Made by a program: the position numbers and the translations under genes
Notes under the pieces: generated by a model
The model's input: the letters and a program-made list of their open reading frames with translations, nothing else
Databases searched by the model: none
Told to the model about the DNA's origin: nothing
NCBI GenBank assembly: GCA_021841795.1
Contig: JAKCDN010000057.1
Location: 1-11,652 of the forward strand
Origin: Acidobacteriota bacterium
GTDB taxonomy: Bacteria; Acidobacteriota; Terriglobia; Terriglobales; Acidobacteriaceae
Direction of reading: 5' to 3'
Length of the DNA stretch: 11,652 bases
Shown here: positions 4,909 through 11,446 of the stretch, one piece after another
Layout of the letters: every line of letters begins with the position of its first letter
Position numbering within the stretch: position 1 is the stretch's first letter

Positions 4909-7272
4909 TTACTCACGGGCCTTGAGGACGGAGACGATATCGAGGTGCGCGATGCGGCGGCTGATAAAGATGCCGGATACGATGGCTGAGAGCAGGACGA
5001 TGAGAAATCCCCAGGCGTAGCTGGAGGGCTGAACGACGAGCGGAATGCGGTAGAGCTCCGTGCGCATGACGGCGGCGAGGGCGGCGCAGAGCGCGTAGCC
5101 GGCGAGGAAGCCGAAGGGTAGGGCGAAGAGGGTGATGAGGCCCTGCTCGGCGAGGAGGATGAAGGTGATTTCGCGGCGTGTGAAGCCGAGGACGCGCAGA
5201 GTCGAGAGTTCGCGCGCGCGCTCGGAGAGGGCGATGCGGGCTCCGTTGTAGATCATGCCGACGGCGATGATGATGGCGAAGACCAGGAGCGTGCCGATGG
5301 AGAGCGTCATGCTGCGATGGATGGTGTCAGTGAAGCTGCGCAGCTCAGCCTCTTTGATGGAGACGGCGGCGATTGCGGGCAGGCCCTTGAGGGTCTGATA
5401 GAGCTTTTGCTGCTGAGCGGCGTCAACCTGGAGAAGCGCGCCGGAGATAGAGCGATCTTCCTGCAGAAGGCGGTTGAGCGCATGGAGGTCCATGTAGGCG
5501 TTGGTGCCGAGGATTTCGTCGACGGTGCCGGAGACGGTGACCGAGAAGCTGGAGCGGCGACCATCGAGGAGTTCCACGCGGAGAGTTTCGCCAGGGGTGA
5601 TGTGGAGGATATCGGCGAGGGCGGTGCTGAGGACGATGCCGTCGCCGGGCAGGAGCTGGCGACGGCCGTGCTGATCGATCATGGTGCGCATTTCGCTGTT
5701 GGGGGCAAGACCGAGCAGAGCAGTTTTGCGCCAGCGGTGCTCGTGGCGCAGGCGGACGGGCACGATGCGGAAAGGTTCCGAGCGAATGACGCCGGGCAGG
5801 CGCGCAAGCTCAAGTCGGGCCGTGGCAGAGCGGGCTTCGATGAGGGTGACGGCGACGTCTTCGCGCTGGGCGTCGCGGAACTGGAGGGTCATGATGCGAT
5901 TGAGTGCATCGAACATGCCGAATTCGACGACAACGATCATGATGGACGCGCAGATGGCGAAGGCGGAGGCCAGCGCGCGCCAGGGACGGCGTTCGATATT
6001 GCGCAGGGTCATGCGGACGGCGGGGTGCATCCACTGGACTTTGAACCGGTCCATGAGGCGCGGTCGGAAGTCGGGAGGCATCTCAGGGCGCATGGCTTCA
6101 GCGGGAGGCAGAGTGGCGGCGCTGCGCGCTGCGCCGAGGGCGCCTGTGGCGGCGGTGGCGATGGTGAGGATTCCGGCCCAGAGCAGGATGTGAGGCTCGG
6201 CCTGATAAATGAGGATCGGGAAGCGATAGAAGTCGGCGTAGATGGCGGCAATGCGAATGCCGTAATACCAGCCGACAGCGCAACCGAGGAGATAGCCGCC
6301 AAGGGCGGCGAGCAGGCTGAACTGGAGATAGTGGATAGCGAGCTGGGAGTTGGAGTAGCCGAAGGCCTTGAGGACAGCAATTTCAGGGCGCTGCATGGTA
6401 ACGAGCCGGCTAAAGGCGAAATGGACGAGAAGCGCGGCGACGGCGAGGAAGATTGCAGGGATGATGGTGGCGCTGACGCGATTCTGCGCGATTTCGTCGG
6501 AGATGAAGCGGTGGGAGATCTGGTCAGCGCGGCCGTAGGCGCCGAGGCCGCCGTAGGGGTCGAGGATGCGGTCGACGCGGGCAATGACGTCGGCCTCATC
6601 GGCGCGGGGCTCCAGGGCGATGGCGACGGAGTTGAAGGCGCCGTCCATGTCGAGCGCGGCTTCGAGGGCGTGGGTGGGCATCCAGAGAACGCCGAAGCGT
6701 TTGTTATCAGGAAAGATGGAGCCGCTGCCGCGAATCTCGTAGATGTACTCGGGCGAGAGTGCGATGCCGACGATGGTGAGCGGCTGCCAGCGGCCCTGAA
6801 TGACGGCTTCAACGCGGCTGCCGAGTGCGAGGTGGTTGGCGGTTGCGAAGGCTTCACTGGCGACGATTTCGCTGCTGGATGTGGGGTCGGCAAAGCGGCC
6901 GCGGCGCAGGAAGAGCGCGTTGAGCGAGCCCGTCTGTTGAGGCGCGAGCGAGAGGAGGCGGCCGACGGCGGGCTCACTCAGGCCGGGAACGTTGAGGGTG
7001 ACATCCATGACGACGCGGGACTGCACCTGGCGGACGCCGGGGATTTCACGCAGGCGCGCAGCGACGGAATCGGGCGCACGCTTGAGCTCTGCGAAGAGAT
7101 CGGCGAAGCGATAGCCAGCGTAGTAACTCTGCTGGGTGCGCAGGAGCGAGCGATACATGGCGCGCATGGTGACGAAGGAAGCAACGCCGCAGGCGATGAC
7201 GAGCGCGATCGCGGCGACCTGCCCTTTCATGTGGAAGAGATCGCGAAAGAGCTTGCGGTGGAGAGCGGTCAT
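4909..7272 (-). CDS. ABC exporter permease with two FtsX domains
   Basis: The 787-residue inner-membrane protein has the duplicated ABC3/FtsX plan. There is an N-terminal TM helix (17-36), a large extracytoplasmic domain (about 40-265), three TM helices (about 268-290, 316-336, 362-381), then a second unit with TM helix 433-452, an extracytoplasmic domain (about 455-650) and three TM helices (about 655-675, 705-735, 752-771). Each TM bundle is followed or preceded by the typical motifs EIAVLKAFGYSNSQL (297-311) and ELSTLRVLGFTRREI (688-702), which contact the ATPase. Its length is about twice that of MacB- or DevC-type single-FtsX permeases, so one chain probably supplies both halves of the transporter. 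ATG at 7270-7272 starts three bases after the ATPase stop. The opposite strand carries a 922-codon open frame that is a composition artefact. Confidence 0.9.
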   Translation of the reverse strand: MTALHRKLFRDLFHMKGQVAAIALVIACGVASFVTMRAMYRSLLRTQQSYYAGYRFADLFAELKRAPDSVAARLREIPGVRQVQSRVVMDVTLNVPGLSEPAVGRLLSLAPQQTGSLNALFLRRGRFADPTSSSEIVASEAFATANHLALGSRVEAVIQGRWQPLTIVGIALSPEYIYEIRGSGSIFPDNKRFGVLWMPTHALEAALDMDGAFNSVAIALEPRADEADVIARVDRILDPYGGLGAYGRADQISHRFISDEIAQNRVSATIIPAIFLAVAALLVHFAFSRLVTMQRPEIAVLKAFGYSNSQLAIHYLQFSLLAALGGYLLGCAVGWYYGIRIAAIYADFYRFPILIYQAEPHILLWAGILTIATAATGALGAARSAATLPPAEAMRPEMPPDFRPRLMDRFKVQWMHPAVRMTLRNIERRPWRALASAFAICASIMIVVVEFGMFDALNRIMTLQFRDAQREDVAVTLIEARSATARLELARLPGVIRSEPFRIVPVRLRHEHRWRKTALLGLAPNSEMRTMIDQHGRRQLLPGDGIVLSTALADILHITPGETLRVELLDGRRSSFSVTVSGTVDEILGTNAYMDLHALNRLLQEDRSISGALLQVDAAQQQKLYQTLKGLPAIAAVSIKEAELRSFTDTIHRSMTLSIGTLLVFAIIIAVGMIYNGARIALSERARELSTLRVLGFTRREITFILLAEQGLITLFALPFGFLAGYALCAALAAVMRTELYRIPLVVQPSSYAWGFLIVLLSAIVSGIFISRRIAHLDIVSVLKARE

Positions 7273-7275
7273 GAC

Positions 7276-8016
7276 TCACCACACCAGTTCCTCGGGACGC
7301 GCGCGACGGGTATTGCGCGTAATCCCGACGATTTCACCGCTGCGCAGGCGGATGACACGATCGGCCATGGCGGCAATGGCGGTGTTGTGGGTGATGACAG
7401 CGACGAGAGTGTGCAGCTCGGCATTGATGCTGGCAAGGACGTCGAGAACGAGCTTGCCGGTGGGGTAATCGAGCGCGCCGGTGGGCTCGTCGCAGAGCAG
7501 AATGTCAGGCTGCTTGGCGATGGCGCGGGCGATGGCGACGCGCTGCTGTTCGCCGCCGGAGAGCTGCGAGGGGAAGTGATTTTCACGCTCGGTGAGCCCG
7601 ACAAGGCGCAGGGCCTCCCGGGGATTCATGGGGCGCTCGGCAATTTCAGTGACGAGGGCGACGTTTTCCAGCGCGGTGAGGCTGGGAATGAGGTTGTAGA
7701 ACTGGAAGACGAAGCCGACGTGCTCGCGGCGGAAGCGGGTGAGGCCGGCGTCGTCGGCCTCGGAGAGCCAGTGGTCGCGGAAGCGGACGTCGCCGGAGGT
7801 GGGTGTGTCAAGACCGCCGAGGATGTTGAGGAGTGTGGATTTGCCGCTGCCGGAGGGACCGAGGAAGACGACGAACTCGCCGGCGGTGAGGTCAAGCTGG
7901 ATGGAGCGGAGCGCGAGGACGGGGACGGCACCGGTGAGGTAGGTCTTGGAGACAGAGTGGACGTGGAAGACAACTTGCTCCGCCTCGTCCGCGCGGGTGC
8001 GCTCCGCACTGACCAT
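7276..8016 (-). CDS. ABC transporter ATP-binding protein (MacB/LolD type)
   Basis: The 246-residue cytoplasmic ATPase would power the neighbouring FtsX-type permease. All nucleotide-binding motifs are intact: Walker A GPSGSGKS (53-60), Q-loop Gln105 in VFQFYNLIP, signature LSGGEQQ (152-158), Walker B ILLCDEP (172-178) and switch His210 in ITHN. The [14 protein letters not shown] stretch after the Q-loop is typical of the o228/LolD/MacB subfamily that pairs with FtsX permeases. I chose the ATG at 8014-8016. A TTG six codons upstream is in frame but has no better ribosome binding site. The gene begins 105 bases after the purN stop and is probably the first gene of a separate exporter unit. The gap contains an A/T-rich patch (about 8046-8062), but no clear promoter. 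Confidence 0.93.
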   Translation of the reverse strand: MVSAERTRADEAEQVVFHVHSVSKTYLTGAVPVLALRSIQLDLTAGEFVVFLGPSGSGKSTLLNILGGLDTPTSGDVRFRDHWLSEADDAGLTRFRREHVGFVFQFYNLIPSLTALENVALVTEIAERPMNPREALRLVGLTERENHFPSQLSGGEQQRVAIARAIAKQPDILLCDEPTGALDYPTGKLVLDVLASINAELHTLVAVITHNTAIAAMADRVIRLRSGEIVGITRNTRRARPEELVW

Positions 8017-8121
8017 ACAGCCCCCGCAACCCAACCGCCTGCAACTATTGCAATTTTGACGAAAGCCGTGGCAAATCGGCGGTGATTGGGGTCACTTGAG
8101 GGCGCGCAGGATGCGGGCACT

Positions 8122-8760
8122 TCAGGAGGCGCGGCGGACGTAGCGACGGCCCAGGAACTCGTAATTGCCGCTGGCGATGCGGGCGATGGCTTCGGAGTAG
8201 GCGATGTGCTCTTCCTTGAGGATGCGCGCGGAGAGGGAATCGGCGTCGTCGGTGTCGAGGATGGGGATGGCGCGCTGGAGGATGATGGGGCCGTGGTCGA
8301 GGTGCTCGTCGACGAAGTGGACGGTGCAGCCGGCGACTTTGACGCCGTAGTCGAAGGCCTGGTGCTGCGCGTCAAGGCCGGGGAAGGCCGGCAGGAGCGA
8401 CGGGTGGATGTTGACGATGCGGTTGTGGAAGGCGTGGATGAACTCCGGCGAGAGCAGGCGCATATAGCCGGCGAGGACGACGAGATCGACGTTGTGGCGG
8501 CGGAGGCAGGCGGCGACGTCGGCGTCGTGTTCGGCGCGCGGGCGGCCTTTGGAGAGGAAGACCTCAGTGGGCAGGCCGAGTTCACGGCAGACAGCGAGGC
8601 CGCAGGCAGAGGCGGTGTTGGAGATGACGATGGCAATCTCGACGCCGGGCAGACGGCCTTCGCGGATGCTGTTGTGGATGGCGATCATGTTGGAGCCGCG
8701 GCCGGAGATGAGTATGCCGAGCTTGAGAGGCGAGCGAGTTGCGGGAGTATCTTCCGTCAA
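8122..8760 (-). CDS. purN: phosphoribosylglycinamide formyltransferase (GAR transformylase 1)
   Basis: PurN transfers the formyl group of 10-formyltetrahydrofolate to GAR, giving FGAR in de novo purine synthesis. The 212-residue product has the family length. Motifs are complete: phosphate-binding GRGSN (20-24), SNTASACGL (47-55), LAGYMRLL (96-103), the catalytic NIHPSLLPAFPG (117-128, with Asn117 and His119) and VHFVDEHLDHGP (147-158). Asp155 matches the E. coli catalytic Asp144. The start is TTG at 8758-8760: no in-frame ATG or GTG lies before the GRGSN motif, and AGAAGGA sits about eight bases upstream. It follows purM by 106 bases on the same strand, with a hairpin repeat in between, so the two genes are probably co-transcribed. 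Confidence 0.95.
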   Translation of the reverse strand: MTEDTPATRSPLKLGILISGRGSNMIAIHNSIREGRLPGVEIAIVISNTASACGLAVCRELGLPTEVFLSKGRPRAEHDADVAACLRRHNVDLVVLAGYMRLLSPEFIHAFHNRIVNIHPSLLPAFPGLDAQHQAFDYGVKVAGCTVHFVDEHLDHGPIILQRAIPILDTDDADSLSARILKEEHIAYSEAIARIASGNYEFLGRRYVRRAS

Positions 8761-8795
8761 GAGTAAGGTCCTTCTCGAGGAGCGATTGCTTGAAG

Positions 8796-8838
8796 TGTCT
8801 CGCTTTCCCAGGTCTCAAATGCGAGACCTTGGGCACCC
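8796..8838 (-). repeat. hairpin repeat copy 6, between purM and purN
   Basis: In minus orientation the order is GGGTGCCC (8838-8831), the stem GGTCTC/GAGACC (8828-8823 with 8816-8811) with loop GCATTT and a CCC/GGG extension that has one bulged base, then the 3' box GGGAAAGCGAGACA (8809-8796). It has the same GGTCTC core as copy 2 at 184-226, more than 8 kb away. It is transcribed in the family sense if purM and purN are co-transcribed. Confidence 0.75.
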
Positions 8839-8866
8839 ATGGTCGAGGTGAGTGAAAAGCTGAACA

Positions 8867-9916
8867 CTAGGTGTACTGGACACGGCGCTCACCTTTGACG
8901 ACGCGGCCGATGACGTAGAACTTTTCTTCGGCGCGGTCGAGGAGAGTTTTGGCGCGCGTGAACTTTGCAGCAGGGATGGCGGCGATGAGGCCGATGCCCA
9001 TGTTGAAGGTGCGCATCATCTCTTCCTGCGGGACCTGGCCGAGGTCGCGGAGGTGGTCGAAGATGGGCAGGACCGGCCAGGTGCCGATTTCGATCTGCGC
9101 GGCGGTGCCTTTGGGCAGGATGCGGGGCAGGTTTTCCGTGATGCCGCCGCCGGTGATGTGAGCCATGCCGGTGGTGAAACCGCCGGAGACGAGCTTCTGG
9201 ATGACGTGGAGATAGCTGCGGTGGGTCTTCATGAGGGCCGCGCCGGCTTTCTCTTTGATGGCGGTGACGTACTGGGTGGGCTTGTAGCCGGCGACCTCGA
9301 AGAGGAGTTTGCGGGCGAGCGAGTAGCCGTTTGTGTGGAGGCCGGTGGAGGGTAGGCCGATGAGGACGTCGCCGGGCTTGATGCCTGCGCCGGTGATCAT
9401 TTTGTCGCGGTCGACGGCGCCGACGATGAAGCCGGCGAGATCGTACTCGCCGTCGGTGTAGAAGCCGGGCATCTGGGCGGTTTCTCCGCCGATGAGGGCG
9501 CAGGCGTTGGCCTTGCAGGCTTCGGCGAGGCCGGTGACGACGGCCTCGGTGACCTCGGGGTCGAGGCGGCCGGTGGCGAGGTAGTCGAGGAAGAAGAGCG
9601 GCGTGGCGCCCTGGACGGCGATGTCGTTGACGCAGTGGTTGACGAGGTCGGCGCCGACGGTCTGGTGGAGGCCGAGCTCGAAGGCGACCTTGAGCTTGGT
9701 GCCGACGCCGTCTGCGGAGCTGACGAGGATGGGGTTTTTGAAGCGCTGGAGGTCGAGGCGGAAGAGGGCTCCGAAGCCGCCGATGCCGCCGAGGACATTG
9801 CGGTTGAAGGTCTTCTGGGCGAGGTACTTGATGCGCTCTTTGGCGCGGTCGCCGGCGGAGATGTCAACGCCTGCCGAGGCGTAGGTGACGGATTTGGGCT
9901 TGGATGCGTCAGGCAC
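8867..9916 (-). CDS. purM: phosphoribosylformylglycinamidine cyclo-ligase (AIR synthetase)
   Basis: PurM closes the imidazole ring, converting FGAM and ATP to AIR in de novo purine synthesis. The 349-residue product matches the usual length of about 345. Conserved blocks are all present: TYASAGVDI (11-19), the nucleotide-binding GVGTK (70-74), DLVNHCVNDIAVQGA (90-104), GGETAQMPG (143-151), and the later GLHTNGYSLAR and HITGGGITENLPR stretches. I chose GTG at 9914-9916, where family similarity begins. A GGGGGAG lies upstream, with a spacing of about 12 bases to the start. The frame is open for 86 more codons, but these are low-complexity and not PurM-like. It is divergent from the small membrane protein gene at 10073 and lies upstream of purN. 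Confidence 0.95.
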   Translation of the reverse strand: MPDASKPKSVTYASAGVDISAGDRAKERIKYLAQKTFNRNVLGGIGGFGALFRLDLQRFKNPILVSSADGVGTKLKVAFELGLHQTVGADLVNHCVNDIAVQGATPLFFLDYLATGRLDPEVTEAVVTGLAEACKANACALIGGETAQMPGFYTDGEYDLAGFIVGAVDRDKMITGAGIKPGDVLIGLPSTGLHTNGYSLARKLLFEVAGYKPTQYVTAIKEKAGAALMKTHRSYLHVIQKLVSGGFTTGMAHITGGGITENLPRILPKGTAAQIEIGTWPVLPIFDHLRDLGQVPQEEMMRTFNMGIGLIAAIPAAKFTRAKTLLDRAEEKFYVIGRVVKGERRVQYT

Positions 9917-10072
9917 GGTGCGGACTTTCTCCCCCCGGGCGGCAGGAGCAGCCGGGCAGGACCCCAGGGCGGGATGCTCCTCGGGGGCTAGGCTAAGAAA
10001 GTACGATTTTAGCAGGATTTTGGGCGGCGGACCGTGATGCCCGGCCGGTGTACGGAGGAGGGAACGAGGCAG
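9917..10072. promoter_or_regulatory. divergent intergenic region with purM leader inverted repeat
   Basis: These 156 bases separate purM from the plus-strand gene at 10073, so any promoters for both must be here or overlap the genes. AGGAGCA (9944-9950) and TGCTCCT (9975-9981) form a 7-bp inverted repeat in the purM leader. On the minus strand a TAAAAT lies near 10005-10015 as a possible -10 box, without a recognisable -35. No PurR-type palindrome or known riboswitch is seen. Confidence 0.35.
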
Positions 10073-10282
10073 ATGGAGCAGAGAGCGGCGAAGACGGCGC
10101 CGGTGGCGATGATGCTGCTGGTGGCGGGGTTGATGCTGGGGCTGGCGGGGGGAGTGGGGCCGCGGCTGGTGCATAAGGCGGCGGGGAGCGACTTTGAGCG
10201 CGGCCTGATGGTGGGCGTGGGGATTGGACTGGAGATCCTGGCGCTGGTGCTGATGGCGCGGTGCGCGAGGGGCAAAAGATAG
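10073..10282 (+). CDS. small two-TM protein of unknown function
   Basis: The 69-residue product has two hydrophobic helices, about 11-28 (VAMMLLVAGLMLGLAGG) and about 45-62 (LMVGVGIGLEILALVLM), joined by a short charged loop with GSDFERG. It ends in a basic tail, so both ends are probably cytoplasmic. I do not recognise the family. I chose ATG at 10073 because GGAGGAGGG (10054-10062) lies upstream; a GTG at 10034 in the same frame would add 13 residues. It is divergent from purM and converges on the DCC-family gene. Its TAG stop forms the first unit of the 7-base array that fills the gap downstream. Confidence 0.6.
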   Translation: MEQRAAKTAPVAMMLLVAGLMLGLAGGVGPRLVHKAAGSDFERGLMVGVGIGLEILALVLMARCARGKR

Positions 10283-10419
10283 GGGGCAGCGGTCCGTGGC
10301 CAGCGGTCAGAGGTCAGTGCTCAGAGGTCAGTGCTCAGAGGTCCGTGCTCAGAGGTCAAAGAGCATGGACTAGGGACCAGGGACGAGGGATGAGGGATGA
10401 GGGACTAGGGACTAGAGGA
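10280..10419. repeat. continuous array of 20 heptamers between two convergent genes
   Basis: The sequence can be cut into 20 consecutive 7-base units without breaking phase. The left part alternates types such as CAGAGGT and CAGTGCT, giving an apparent 14-bp repeat at 10308-10349. The right part has TAGGGAC, CAGGGAC and GAGGGAT types. G at unit position 5 is present in all 20 units and G at position 3 in 18. The first unit, TAGGGGG, includes the stop codon of the plus-strand gene. The last two units cover the stop codon of the minus-strand gene (10412-10414). Part of the array therefore lies within gene ends. Confidence 0.85.
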
Positions 10420-10870
10420 AACGGGAGCGCTGCTCGGGGGTGGGCAGCGGGCAGGTGGTGAGGCGGCCCCAGATGCGGTAGCGGCTGCGGGCGATGAGGC
10501 GGTAGCCGAGGTCGCGGAGCGGGCAGGGGACAAGGCGCAGCAGGCGGGCGACGATGGGCCAGGGACGGGGCAGCTCGGCGAGCACGAAGGCGACGGCGGT
10601 GGAGCGGGTGAAGAGCTGCTCGGCGGGGGTGGCGGCGGCGCGCAGGACGAGGATGGTGCCGGGGCCTTCGCCGGGTGGTGCGTCTGGCAGGGCGGGCGGG
10701 AAGCCGTGGCGGGCGAGCAGGGCGGCGACGGCGGGTGAGCTGGATGGCGCGAAGCGGAGGCGGTCGTGGCGGTCGCGGGCGAGGAGCCACTGGACGGTGT
10801 GATGGCAGAGGCCGCAATAGCCGTCGTAGACGACGAGCAGGCGGGAGCCGAGGGTTGCGGCGAGGTCCAA
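10412..10870 (-). CDS. DCC-family (DUF393) thiol-disulfide oxidoreductase-like protein
   Basis: The 152-residue product carries the family-defining YDGYCGLC stretch near its N-terminus (Asp16, Cys19, Cys22), a thioredoxin-like CxxC pair preceded by Asp. The following HHTVQWLLARDRHDRLRFAP and the C-terminal RLLRLVPCPLRDLGYRLIARSRYRIWG are also typical. The exact substrate of this family is not established; a redox role is inferred from the CxxC. The start is TTG at 10868-10870 with AGGA about eight bases upstream; no ATG lies before the motif. The stop codon lies in the 7-base array. The DUF1801 gene ends 72 bases upstream on the same strand, so the two may share a transcript. Confidence 0.88.
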   Translation of the reverse strand: MDLAATLGSRLLVVYDGYCGLCHHTVQWLLARDRHDRLRFAPSSSPAVAALLARHGFPPALPDAPPGEGPGTILVLRAAATPAEQLFTRSTAVAFVLAELPRPWPIVARLLRLVPCPLRDLGYRLIARSRYRIWGRLTTCPLPTPEQRSRFL

Positions 10871-10942
10871 GGGCGAGTCCTGTGGATTGGATGATACGGC
10901 GGGGCGGGACGGAGCGGAATGGGGAGGCGTCGTCTTCGACGG

Positions 10943-11344
10943 TTAACTGCTCTCGACGCGCGCCTGGATGTCTGCGTAGGCTGCCTCGATGAGCCGGTTG
11001 AGGGCTGCGTCGTCTATGGAGACACCGGGCTTGAGCTGGACGTGGCGCATGAACTTGCCCGTGCCCTTGAGCAGGCGGGCCGGGTCTGGGAGCGACGCGC
11101 CGTGAAAGAAGCCAACGTTCATGTGCGCGGTGAAGACGTTGACATAGCCGAAGGGGGCGTCGCCGAGGCAGGCAACCGGGCAGCCGTCATGGAGCAGCTC
11201 GCGGACTTCGTCTCCGCAGCGGCGCATGGCGTCAAACCACCGGCGGGCAAGGTCTCCCAGCTCGCCGTCGTGGCTTCTCATCCAGGCGTCGATGGCGGGG
11301 TCGCGTTCGACGGCGCCGTCGAAGCGGAGGAATGCGTCTTTCAC
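10943..11344 (-). CDS. DUF1801 domain protein (YdhG-like fold)
   Basis: The 133-residue product has the DUF1801 pattern: FGYVNVFTAHMNVGFFHGASLPDP (65-88) then LLKGTGKFMRHVQL (91-104), with a helical C-terminus. Members are small soluble alpha/beta proteins related to the YjbR/CyaY-like fold; their biochemical role is not established. The Cys/Gly-containing GCPVACLGDAPFGY segment precedes the core. The start is GTG at 11342-11344 with GGGAG about eight bases upstream. It is divergent from the antitoxin-like gene at 11443, with 98 bases between the starts. Confidence 0.85.
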   Translation of the reverse strand: MKDAFLRFDGAVERDPAIDAWMRSHDGELGDLARRWFDAMRRCGDEVRELLHDGCPVACLGDAPFGYVNVFTAHMNVGFFHGASLPDPARLLKGTGKFMRHVQLKPGVSIDDAALNRLIEAAYADIQARVESS

Positions 11345-11406
11345 GGCCGGTCTCCCTATTTGCTTTGGGACTATGGTACGCGGTGGGGGATCGACGCACG
11401 AACCGG

Positions 11407-11435
11407 TTGAAGGATGTGTCCTACAGTGTCATACT
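11407..11435 (+). promoter_or_regulatory. candidate promoter giving a leaderless transcript
   Basis: TTGAAG (11407-11412) and CATACT (11430-11435) are separated by 17 bases and match the sigma-70 consensus at 4 of 6 positions each. Transcription would begin about seven bases after the -10 box, at or next to the A of the ATG at 11443. No Shine-Dalgarno sequence precedes that ATG, which agrees with leaderless initiation. Confidence 0.45.
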
Positions 11436-11446
11436 TTGTCGTATGA
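11429..11446. promoter_or_regulatory. palindromic operator candidate over the -10 box and start codon
   Basis: TCATAC (11429-11434) and GTATGA (11441-11446) are perfectly complementary with a six-base spacer. The left arm overlaps the candidate -10 box and the right arm includes the ATG. Ribbon-helix-helix antitoxins typically bind palindromes in their own promoter, so autoregulation is a reasonable inference. Confidence 0.45.

Noticed and set aside
3729..8016. Naming the exporter genes macA/macB
   Set aside because: The permease is a separate 787-residue double-FtsX protein, not fused to the ATPase as in MacB, so the symbols would mislead.
5317..8085. A 922-codon open frame on the plus strand, antisense to the exporter genes
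   Set aside because: It is extremely rich in Gly, Ala, Asp and Glu with no recognisable domain. It lies opposite well-supported permease and ATPase genes, as expected from GC-biased codon use.
9917..10174. In-frame N-terminal extension of purM (86 codons)
   Set aside because: The sequence is His/Pro/Arg-rich and unlike PurM. Family similarity starts at the GTG at 9916.
10280..10419. CRISPR-like array
   Set aside because: Units are only 7 bases long, contiguous and without unique spacers, and no cas genes are present.
10356..10817. Open frame rich in Arg and Pro overlapping the DCC-family gene
   Set aside because: It is out of frame with the well-supported DUF393 protein and has low-complexity composition.
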